A stretch of 13,475 nucleotides of DNA. Source: an uncultured Massilia sp. (GTDB lineage: Bacteria; Pseudomonadota; Gammaproteobacteria; Burkholderiales; Burkholderiaceae). The position numbers and the translations under genes are program-made. Shown piece after piece: positions 7,498 through 13,475 of the stretch. Each line of letters begins with the position of its first letter. Position 1 is the first letter of the stretch. Below the pieces are notes generated by a model. It saw only the letters and a program-made list of their open reading frames with translations. It searched no databases and was not told the origin of the DNA. The stretch spans positions 1-13,475 of the forward strand of contig CAMPHU010000125.1 in the NCBI GenBank assembly GCA_946886065.1. Direction: 5' to 3'.

Positions 7498-10400
7498 TCA
7501 GATCTCGAGCTTGGCCGGGTTCTCGCGCGGCACCGGCTCGCCCACCGGGATCGGCTGGTTGGTCTCGACCTGGAGCACGGTCACCGATGCCGGCGCCTTG
7601 TTCTGGTCCAGCAGCTGGACGGCGCCCAGGAAGCGCTTGCCGGTCGGCAGGCCGAACCAGCTGGTGCTGACCGAGGCCGTGCTGCCCGCCACCACCTTCG
7701 ACGGCAGCAGCACCTTGAAGTTGCCGCCGCGGTCGGTGTTGGTCACGACTGCCGAGTGCAGCGAGAACTGGGTCGGCTGGCCGTCCGAGGTGCGGTAGCC
7801 CACGGTGCAGACCTTGTAGGCGCCGGCAGCCGGAGCGTTCAGGGTCACCAGTTCGTTCGAGGTGGCGTTGCCCGAGTAGGCAACCAGCTTGCCGGCCGGC
7901 GAGATCAGGGCCAGGTCGAGGTCGTCCTTGCCGTTGCCGGTGGTGTCGCGGTCGAACAGTTCGAACTGCATGGTCAGGGTGCCGGCCGGAACCGTCACCG
8001 GGACCACCTGCACGCCGACCGCGCTGCCGGCGCAAGCCGCTTCCACCTGGGCGGTGGTGCCGACCGAGCCGCTGGCCGCCTGCACCACGCTGTAGGTGCT
8101 GGGGGTGATTTCCTTCAGGCCGCCGAAGGCCGCGCCCATCACGCCCGAGAAGCCGGTGGTGACGCTCATCGGCTTGGAGCCGTTGACGCGGTCGCTCTGG
8201 ATGAAGGCAGGGGCGATGATCGGCTTGCCGGAACGGGCCACGACCGGGCTCTTCACCACGTGGGTGCCGTCGGTCCAGGACAGCGTACCGAACTGCCACA
8301 CGTTCTCAGGCGCGCTGGCGCGGGTCAGCTTGACGGTGAACGAGCGGGTGGCGCCGGCCGGCACCGACAGGGAGGCCGGGGTCAGCACCGCGGTGTAGCC
8401 CGGCACCGACAGGGTGCCGGTGTAGGTCGCATCCGCGCCGCTCACGTTGGTCACCGAGCGGGTGACGGTGACGGTGCCCAGCACGTTGTTGACCGAGATG
8501 GTCGGCAGGTTCAGGTTGTAGCCCGCCATGGTGCCGTACGAGCACTGGCTGGCGACGCCGGCGCCGCACATGTACTTGCGGTAATCCAGCTGGGTGGCGT
8601 TGTACACCAGGCCCGGATCGGACGCCGCGTTCGGGTTGGCGTGGCCCGCGCCCTGGCCGAACGGCAGGATGCCGCGGGTGTCGCCGGAAGCGATGCTGTC
8701 GGCGAAGGTCTGGGTCGCGGTGGTCATCAGGGCCGACTTGATCATCGCCGGGGTCCAGGTCGGGTACTGCTGGCGCAGCAGCGCGGCCATGCCGGCCACG
8801 TGCGGGCTCGACATCGAGGTGCCCTGGTAGGCCGCCTGCGCGGCCGGCGGCACGAAGGCGCCGACGAGCAGGTCGGCGCGCTGGGCTTCGGTCAGCGCCG
8901 GGGTCACGCCGGCGATGATGTCCACGCCCGGCGCGGTCAGGTCCGGCTTGAGCACGTTGCCGTCGTAGCGGTTCGGGCCGCGCGACGAGAAGCCGGCGAT
9001 CACCGGGGCCTTGACGGCCGAGGTGCCGATCACGAACTTGCTCATCGAGGCGGTAGCGCCGGCATTGGCGGCATAGGCCTTGACCGCCTCGCCGTCGGCC
9101 AGGTTGACGTGCACGGTCGGCACCGAGTGGATCTCGGCGACCAGGCCGGCGCCGTTGTCGGCCTGGACCATGCCGACGCCGCCGGCTTCCTTGACCGCCA
9201 GGCTCTTGTCGACGCGCGCGCTGACGCCGCGGGTGCAGACCACGATCTTGCCGGCCACCTTGGCCGGATCGAGGGCGGGGACGCCATTGTTCTGCGCGGT
9301 GCTGTAGCACAGCTTCACGGCATCGGCGCTGGCGCCCGGCAGGCCCGCGTTTTCCGCCAGGATCAGCGGGGCGTCGGGCAGCGGCGCGGTGTTCATCGAG
9401 GCGCCGGTGTACTTCACGCCGTTGCCCAGCAGGACGTCGGCCTGCAGCTCGCGGTTGTGGGTAGAGGCGGCGACGGTGGCTTGCCACGGGCTGATGTGGG
9501 CCACGGTGTTGGCCGGGCCGCTGTTGCCGGCCGACGCGGCCACGAACACGCCGGCGTTCGAGGCGTTGAAGAAGGCCTGCTCGACCGGGTCGGTGATCGA
9601 GGTGCCGCCGCTGATCGAGAAGTTAATCACGTGCACGCCGTCGGCGACCGCCTTTTCGATCGCGGCCACGCTGTCGCCGGTGTAGCAGCTGTTCTTGCGG
9701 CCGGTCGCTTCGGTCGGCTCTTCGTAGGTCCAGCACACCTTGTACGACGCGATGCGGGCGCGCGGGGCCACGCCGGTCATGCTGCCGACGGCGATGCCGC
9801 CGATGACCGCATCGGCGCCGGCGTTGCCGCCCGCGGTGGTCGAGGTGTGGGTGCCGTGGCCGCCTTCGCCGACGGCGCCGCCGATCGAGTCGCGCGGCGA
9901 GCGGAATTCGGTCCAGTGGGTGGTCTTGCCGACGCTCCTGTAGGTGGCGTCGAAGAAGCGCGCGCCGATCAGCTTGTTGTTGCAATGGCCGGCGGTCCAG
10001 CCTTCGCCGGTGTCGCAGGCGCCTTTCCAGCCGGCCGGAGCGGCGGCATAGGCCACCGAGCCGCTGTTGTCGAAGGTCGGCTTGCCGTTGCTGTCCACGC
10101 GGTCGGCGAAGGATGGGCTTTCCGGCCACACGCCGCCGTCGACGATACCGATGATGACGCCTTCGCCGGCGCCGGCCTTGCCGCCCAGCTTGCTCCACAG
10201 GCCGCCCGGCTTGTCCAGGCCGAGGAAGCTGTGGGTCGAGGTGGTGGTCATCTGGCGCGGGGTGTCCGGCGTGACCGCGGCCACGTCGGTGCGCGCCATC
10301 AGGGTGCGCACTTCGGCGTCGGTCAGCATCGCGGCGAAGCCGTTCAGCACCACGCTGTATTGATGCAGCACCGGGGCGCTGGACACGGCTTCGCGCACCA

Positions 10401-10644
10401 CCTGCTGCTTGTTTTCCAGGTAGCCGTTATAGAGCTGGACGTCGCTCGACGCCAGGTCCAGGCGCTCGCCGTCGGCCGGCTGGGTGGCGGGCATGCCTTC
10501 GATGCCGCCGCTGTAGGAAGCGATCGGCTTGTCGGCCAGTTGCACGATGTAGGGGCGGCGCAGGTCGTCGGCGCCGGCGTTCAGGGCCAGGCAGGACAGC
10601 GACAGCAGGACCGCTGCGGTCATCGGACGGAGTTTCATGTTCAT
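7498..10644 (-). CDS. Secreted S8 subtilisin-like serine protease with I9 and PA domains
   Basis: This 1048-aa secreted endopeptidase has a signal peptide (about 1-25, LALNAGA), an inhibitor I9 propeptide (about 31-130) and an S8 catalytic domain (about 155-690) split by a protease-associated (PA) insertion (about 415-540). The triad is intact: D169 in GIVDGGVWPE, H263 in GGHGTH, S610 in GTSMSSPH, with oxyanion N374 in SAGNSGP. An Fn3-like domain (about 705-800) and a PPC-like beta domain (about 875-965) follow; the latter has an Asp-rich loop (FDRDTTGNGKDDLDL) that could bind calcium. The layout recalls plant cucumisin-type subtilases. There is no PEP-CTERM or other anchor, so it is likely soluble outside the cell. 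GAGGAA 7 nt before the ATG supports the start. It follows a PEP-CTERM gene after 27 nt, so an operon is likely. Confidence 0.95.
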   Translation of the reverse strand: MNMKLRPMTAAVLLSLSCLALNAGADDLRRPYIVQLADKPIASYSGGIEGMPATQPADGERLDLASSDVQLYNGYLENKQQVVREAVSSAPVLHQYSVVLNGFAAMLTDAEVRTLMARTDVAAVTPDTPRQMTTTSTHSFLGLDKPGGLWSKLGGKAGAGEGVIIGIVDGGVWPESPSFADRVDSNGKPTFDNSGSVAYAAAPAGWKGACDTGEGWTAGHCNNKLIGARFFDATYRSVGKTTHWTEFRSPRDSIGGAVGEGGHGTHTSTTAGGNAGADAVIGGIAVGSMTGVAPRARIASYKVCWTYEEPTEATGRKNSCYTGDSVAAIEKAVADGVHVINFSISGGTSITDPVEQAFFNASNAGVFVAASAGNSGPANTVAHISPWQATVAASTHNRELQADVLLGNGVKYTGASMNTAPLPDAPLILAENAGLPGASADAVKLCYSTAQNNGVPALDPAKVAGKIVVCTRGVSARVDKSLAVKEAGGVGMVQADNGAGLVAEIHSVPTVHVNLADGEAVKAYAANAGATASMSKFVIGTSAVKAPVIAGFSSRGPNRYDGNVLKPDLTAPGVDIIAGVTPALTEAQRADLLVGAFVPPAAQAAYQGTSMSSPHVAGMAALLRQQYPTWTPAMIKSALMTTATQTFADSIASGDTRGILPFGQGAGHANPNAASDPGLVYNATQLDYRKYMCGAGVASQCSYGTMAGYNLNLPTISVNNVLGTVTVTRSVTNVSGADATYTGTLSVPGYTAVLTPASLSVPAGATRSFTVKLTRASAPENVWQFGTLSWTDGTHVVKSPVVARSGKPIIAPAFIQSDRVNGSKPMSVTTGFSGVMGAAFGGLKEITPSTYSVVQAASGSVGTTAQVEAACAGSAVGVQVVPVTVPAGTLTMQFELFDRDTTGNGKDDLDLALISPAGKLVAYSGNATSNELVTLNAPAAGAYKVCTVGYRTSDGQPTQFSLHSAVVTNTDRGGNFKVLLPSKVVAGSTASVSTSWFGLPTGKRFLGAVQLLDQNKAPASVTVLQVETNQPIPVGEPVPRENPAKLEI

Positions 10645-10671
10645 TGTTTTTCCTCGTTCTGTCGTGTGCGT

Positions 10672-11424
10672 TCAGGCGGCTTTGCGGCGGCGGGCGGCGA
10701 CCAGGCCGGCCAGGCCCAGGCCGAGGATCAGGGCGCTGGCCGGTTCCGGCACGGCGGTCAGTTCCAGGTTGTCCAGGCCGAACTGGGCCTGGTTGGTCTG
10801 GAAGGCCTTGCAGCTGCCGGCGCTGTCGCAGGCGAAGCCGAACATCAGCAGTTCGACGAACTCGTTGGCGGCGAAGGAGGAGGTGGTGTCGTAGTGACCG
10901 AACTGGAAGCCGGATGCGCCCGGGCGGCCGAACACGAAGTCCTGCAGGGCGGAGCTGCCGTCGACGCGGATGCCTTGCAGGCGCAGCAGGCCGGTGACGG
11001 CCGGGTAGCTGTTCAGCGCCGGCGAGGCGCCGATGAAGCTGGCGTCCAGCGACTTGACCTTGAAGCGCTGGCGGTTGGTGGTCGAGGTGATGTCGATGTA
11101 GCTGTCGTTCAGGGCGCCGTAGTACATGCCGGGATTGTTCACCGGGCAGGCCATGTTCACGCAATAGGTCGGGTCGGTGCCGTCGATGAATTCGCCGACG
11201 AAGCTGCCGGCGCCGCCGCCCGCCACATTGGCGTAGAAACCGAGATTGAAATCGCTTTCCGTGTACACCTGCGTGCCTTCGACCGGGCCGTAATAGCCCT
11301 CGAAGCCGATCACGCCGGCCTGGGCCGGTGCGCAGGCGAGCGCTGCCGCGCCGAGCGCTGCGGCCGCAAGTGTTTTGAATGTTCCGCTGGGGGAAGCTGC
11401 TGCGATGTGCGATTTCCGAATCAT
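10672..11424 (-). CDS. PEP-CTERM sorting domain protein upstream of the subtilase
   Basis: This 250-aa exported protein has a twin-basic N-terminus and long signal peptide ending near AQAG (about residue 37), a beta-rich body with four Cys (88, 93, 199, 205; likely two disulfides), and a textbook PEP-CTERM tail: VPEP at 225-228, hydrophobic 229-243 and RRRKAA at the end. The motif QFGLDNLEL just before the tail recalls a PEP-CTERM subgroup with a QFxxD signature, remembered and not verified. The exosortase would cut the tail and release or attach the body at the surface. AAGG 8 nt before the ATG supports the start. It is the first gene of a likely operon with the subtilase, which it precedes by 27 nt. 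No enzyme motif is visible. Confidence 0.88.
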   Translation of the reverse strand: MIRKSHIAAASPSGTFKTLAAAALGAAALACAPAQAGVIGFEGYYGPVEGTQVYTESDFNLGFYANVAGGGAGSFVGEFIDGTDPTYCVNMACPVNNPGMYYGALNDSYIDITSTTNRQRFKVKSLDASFIGASPALNSYPAVTGLLRLQGIRVDGSSALQDFVFGRPGASGFQFGHYDTTSSFAANEFVELLMFGFACDSAGSCKAFQTNQAQFGLDNLELTAVPEPASALILGLGLAGLVAARRRKAA

Positions 11425-11514
11425 GATTTCTGCCTTTATGGTTGGGTCTTGTCACGCCTGGGTAAAGCGGGGCGAGCTGTGCTCATGCACCTGAACGGTC
11501 TCAGGATGACAATA

Positions 11515-11550
11515 AATATATCAATGGAAACAACAGAAGTGGAAAAAATT
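11515..11550 (-). promoter_or_regulatory. Candidate promoter of the PEP-CTERM/subtilase unit
   Basis: On the - strand, TATATT at 11520-11515 is a possible -10, giving a leader of about 84 nt. The expected -35 position holds no TTGACA-like hexamer; instead the motif AATTTTTTCC (11550-11541) abuts it, which would fit an activator-dependent promoter. The surrounding DNA is strongly AT-rich. The assignment is weak. Confidence 0.3.
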
Positions 11551-11668
11551 TCAACAGAGAAAATTTTGATTTTGCAATGTTTTCGTTACAAAATTCGGTT
11601 TCCCCTATGAAAATGTACGTATGCAGTCAAAATGCCTCGTTGCGCTGGCGCAGCGTAGTGTTGTCATA

Positions 11669-11685
11669 TTGGCACGGCTCAAGCA
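11669..11685 (+). promoter_or_regulatory. Candidate sigma-54 promoter for gspG-gspF
   Basis: TTGGCACGGCTCAAGCA has a perfect -24 element (TTGGCACG), the GC of the -12 element, and exactly 10 nt between GG and GC as sigma-54 requires. The -12 box is imperfect (AAGC rather than TTGC). Transcription would start near 11696, about 135 nt before the gspG ATG. Upstream DNA (about 11520-11640) is AT-rich and could hold an activator site. Confidence 0.5.
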
Positions 11686-11695
11686 TCTATCCGAA

Positions 11696-11830
11696 AAGCA
11701 TGGAGATACTGGCCTTCGGGCTCCGTGGAGGCGTCCCGGAAGCCCACACAAACAACAGTTGTCGGCACGGGGAAGGGCGTGGTAGCCTTCATCGCCGAGG
11801 TTTTCATAAGAGCAATTTAGGAGCAGGTCG
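11696..11830 (+). promoter_or_regulatory. Structured leader upstream of gspG, class not recognised
   Basis: From the predicted sigma-54 start the leader can form a hairpin with a C(UUCG)G tetraloop (about 11700-11726), a bulged stem GTG[GA]GGC/GCCCAC (11725-11747), a small ACAA/TTGT hairpin (11752-11762), and a longer nested stem TCGGC...GCCGA (11762-11798) enclosing GAAGG/CCTTC. The Shine-Dalgarno region GGAGC (11820-11824) is complementary to GCTCC (11720-11724) in the first hairpin, so two exclusive folds can be drawn. Known riboswitch signatures, including the GACGCAAAGC of c-di-GMP-I aptamers, were not found. A 48-codon ORF from the ATG at 11700 overlaps the gspG start but has no good ribosome-binding site. 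Confidence 0.4.
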
Positions 11831-12271
11831 ATGGTGTGTGGAATGAAACAAGGAAGCACCGTGCAACGCCAGGCGGGATTCACGCTGCTGGAACTGCTGG
11901 TGGTCATCGTGATCATCGGTCTGCTTGCAGCCTATGTCGGCCCCAAGTATTTTTCCCAGTTGGGCAAGTCCGAGGTAACCGTGGCCAAGGCCCAGATCGA
12001 AGCCTTCGACAAGTCGCTCGACACCTACCGCCTGGACGTCGGCCGCTATCCGAGCGCCGAAGAAGGCCTGGGCGCCCTGATGACGGCGCCGCCCAGCGCC
12101 GGCGCCAAGTGGAACGGTCCCTACCTGAAGAAGGGCGTGCCCCAGGATCCCTGGGGTCGCGCCTACCAGTACCGCTCGCCGGGCAGCAAGTCCGAGTACG
12201 AGATCCTGTCCCTGGGCAAGGATGGCCAGCCGGGCGGCACCGGCGACAACGCCGACATCTCCTCGCAATAA
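11831..12271 (+). CDS. gspG: Type II secretion major pseudopilin GspG
   Basis: This 146-aa prepilin is the main subunit of the type II secretion pseudopilus. A short basic leader ends in the prepilin peptidase site: cleavage after G16 leaves F17 (FTLLELLVVIVIIGLLAA) with the conserved Glu at mature position 5 (E21). The hydrophobic helix spans 17-36. The globular part has GspG hallmarks: RYPSAEEGLGALM, YLKKGVPQDPWGRAYQY, and a calcium-site end GDNADISS. Length is normal. The ATG at 11831 has AGGAG 7 nt upstream; an internal ATG at 11843 gives a 4-residue shorter leader. It is followed by gspF after 42 nt. A possible sigma-54 promoter and structured leader lie upstream. Confidence 0.95.
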   Translation: MVCGMKQGSTVQRQAGFTLLELLVVIVIIGLLAAYVGPKYFSQLGKSEVTVAKAQIEAFDKSLDTYRLDVGRYPSAEEGLGALMTAPPSAGAKWNGPYLKKGVPQDPWGRAYQYRSPGSKSEYEILSLGKDGQPGGTGDNADISSQ

Positions 12272-12313
12272 GCGACACACTTTCATTACGTAACCGCAGC
12301 AGCCGGGCCACCC

Positions 12314-13475
12314 ATGCAGTTCGCCGTACGCACCCTTGCGCCCGACATGTCGATCGCGAATATCGTGGTCGACGCCGCCGACGCGCTCGATGCACGCCGC
12401 CAGGTCGAGGCGCGCGGCCTGTTTGTCAGCAGCATCGAGCCGGCCGGCGGCGCGCGTGCGCGCCAGCGCGGCGGCAAGCTGTCGCTGGTGCTGGTCAGCC
12501 AGGAATTGCTGGCCCTGCTCAAGGCGGGCCTGGGCATCGTCGAGGGCCTGGAAGCCCTGCTCGAAAAGGAAGCCACTCCCGCCGCGCGCAGCGTGCTCGA
12601 ACGCCTGCTGGCCGGCCTGCGCGAAGGCAAGCGTTTTTCCGCCGTGCTGGCGAGCCAGCCCGAACTCTTTCCGCCGCTGTACGTGGGCATCGTGCGCGCC
12701 GCCGAAGGCACCAGCGACCTGCCGCGCGCGCTGGCGCGCTACATCGACTACCAGCAGCGCATCGACACGGTGCGCGCCAAGATCGTCAGCGCCTCCATCT
12801 ATCCCGTGATCCTGCTGATGGTGGGCGGCGGCGTGAGCGCCTTCCTGATCGGCTATGTGGTGCCCAAGTTCGCCCAGGTCTACCACGGCGCCGGGCGCAA
12901 CCTGCCGTGGATGTCGCAGCTGCTGCTCGACTGGGGCCAGTTCGCGGCCGCCCACGGCGGCGCGATCGGCCTGGCGGCGCTGCTGCTGGTGTCCGGCGCC
13001 CTGTTCGGCGTGCGGCGCCTGCTGCAGACCGGCGGCATGGCCCGCTTGCTGGCGCGCCTGCCGGGCATCGGTGAGCGCGCCCGCATCTATGAACTGTCGC
13101 GCCTCTACCTCACGCTCGGCATGCTGACCGAAGGCGGCATCACCATCGTCAACGCCATCGAGACAGTGCAGCCGATGGTCTCCGGCACGGTGCGCAAGGG
13201 CCTGGTGGCCGCGCGCGCAGCCGTCGAGTCCGGCCAGCCGCTGTCGAGCGCCTTCGAGGCCAACGGCCTGACGACCCCGATTTCGCTGCGCATGCTGCGC
13301 GTGGGCGAGCGCACCGGCGAGATGGGGCCGATGCTGACCCAGTCCGCCGCCTTCTACGACGGCGAGATCGGCCGCTGGATCGACCGCTTCACCCGCACCT
13401 TCGAACCGCTCCTGATGGCCGCCATCGGCCTGGTGGTGGGCGCCATCGTGGTGCTGCTGTATATGCCGATTTTCG
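12314..13475 (+). CDS. gspF: Type II secretion inner-membrane platform protein GspF (partial at window end)
   Basis: This polytopic inner-membrane protein couples the secretion ATPase GspE to pseudopilus growth. 387 residues are visible and the frame runs off the right edge still open; full GspF proteins are around 400 aa, so little is missing. Two T2SF domains are seen, at about 58-185 (ELLALLKAGLGIVEGLEALL, FPPLYVGIVRAAEGTSDLPRAL) and about 260-387 (LYLTLGMLTEGGITIVNAIE, MLRVGERTGEMGPML). Hydrophobic segments lie near 160-182, 212-233 and 364-386, the usual three. The N-terminus is shorter and more diverged than average. The ATG at 12314 fits the domain start, but no good Shine-Dalgarno is visible. 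It is probably co-transcribed with gspG. Order G then F, without gspE between or before, is atypical. Confidence 0.93.
   Translation, partial: MQFAVRTLAPDMSIANIVVDAADALDARRQVEARGLFVSSIEPAGGARARQRGGKLSLVLVSQELLALLKAGLGIVEGLEALLEKEATPAARSVLERLLAGLREGKRFSAVLASQPELFPPLYVGIVRAAEGTSDLPRALARYIDYQQRIDTVRAKIVSASIYPVILLMVGGGVSAFLIGYVVPKFAQVYHGAGRNLPWMSQLLLDWGQFAAAHGGAIGLAALLLVSGALFGVRRLLQTGGMARLLARLPGIGERARIYELSRLYLTLGMLTEGGITIVNAIETVQPMVSGTVRKGLVAARAAVESGQPLSSAFEANGLTTPISLRMLRVGERTGEMGPMLTQSAAFYDGEIGRWIDRFTRTFEPLLMAAIGLVVGAIVVLLYMPIF

Noticed and set aside
7399..11610. 1403-codon open frame on the + strand opposite the subtilase and PEP-CTERM genes
   Set aside because: Same antisense composition effect; it also runs through a terminator and both well-supported - strand genes.
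11696..11800. c-di-GMP-I or cobalamin riboswitch upstream of gspG
   Set aside because: The conserved GACGCAAAGC core of c-di-GMP-I and the B12 box were not found on either strand.
11700..11844. 48-codon ORF within the gspG leader, overlapping the gspG start
   Set aside because: No good ribosome-binding site and no recognisable sequence; the region is better explained as a foldable leader, although a leader peptide is not excluded.
11605..11916. 103-codon - strand ORF covering the gspG upstream region
   Set aside because: It overlaps the gspG start antisense, begins inside gspG, and shows no domain or ribosome-binding site.

Overview
The window is GC-rich DNA (the intergenic gaps are AT-rich) and carries ten protein genes, one cut off by the right edge. 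Two different PEP-CTERM sorting tails, an EpsA-type LuxR regulator of the kind found beside exosortase B loci, an ExeM/NucH-type nuclease and type II secretion genes together point to a betaproteobacterium of the Oxalobacteraceae (Massilia/Telluria/Duganella type). That placement is inferred from gene content. No rRNA, tRNA, CRISPR, insertion sequence or phage gene was seen.

Left part (1-3756, + strand): a two-gene unit made of a large secreted ExeM/NucH-family nuclease and a small PEP-CTERM protein, closed by a clear intrinsic terminator. Next (3877-5347, +) is a regulatory pair: a PhoB-like winged-helix response regulator whose phospho-acceptor Asp is replaced by Glu, followed after 13 nt by an EpsA-like LuxR-family regulator. 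No histidine kinase is present.

Middle part (5392-7353): a small lipoprotein gene (-) and a small Cys-rich exported protein gene (+) diverge from an AT-rich, palindrome-rich spacer. An unrecognised cytoplasmic protein of about 292 aa follows on the - strand.

Right-middle part (7430-11424, - strand): a PEP-CTERM protein gene followed by a large secreted subtilase with I9, S8, PA and C-terminal beta domains, ending in a strong terminator. It mirrors the left unit: each pairs a secreted hydrolase lacking a sorting tag with a PEP-CTERM protein.

Right end (11669-13475, +): type II secretion genes gspG (major pseudopilin) and gspF (inner-membrane platform, partial). They are preceded by a sigma-54-like promoter and about 135 nt of leader that can fold into several hairpins. 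A coherent but inferred reading is surface and secretion biology: hydrolases for external DNA and protein, exosortase-sorted surface proteins, regulators of the exopolysaccharide/PEP-CTERM programme, and parts of an export machine. The most unusual items are the Glu-substituted response regulator coupled to EpsA and the promoter-plus-leader arrangement ahead of gspG.
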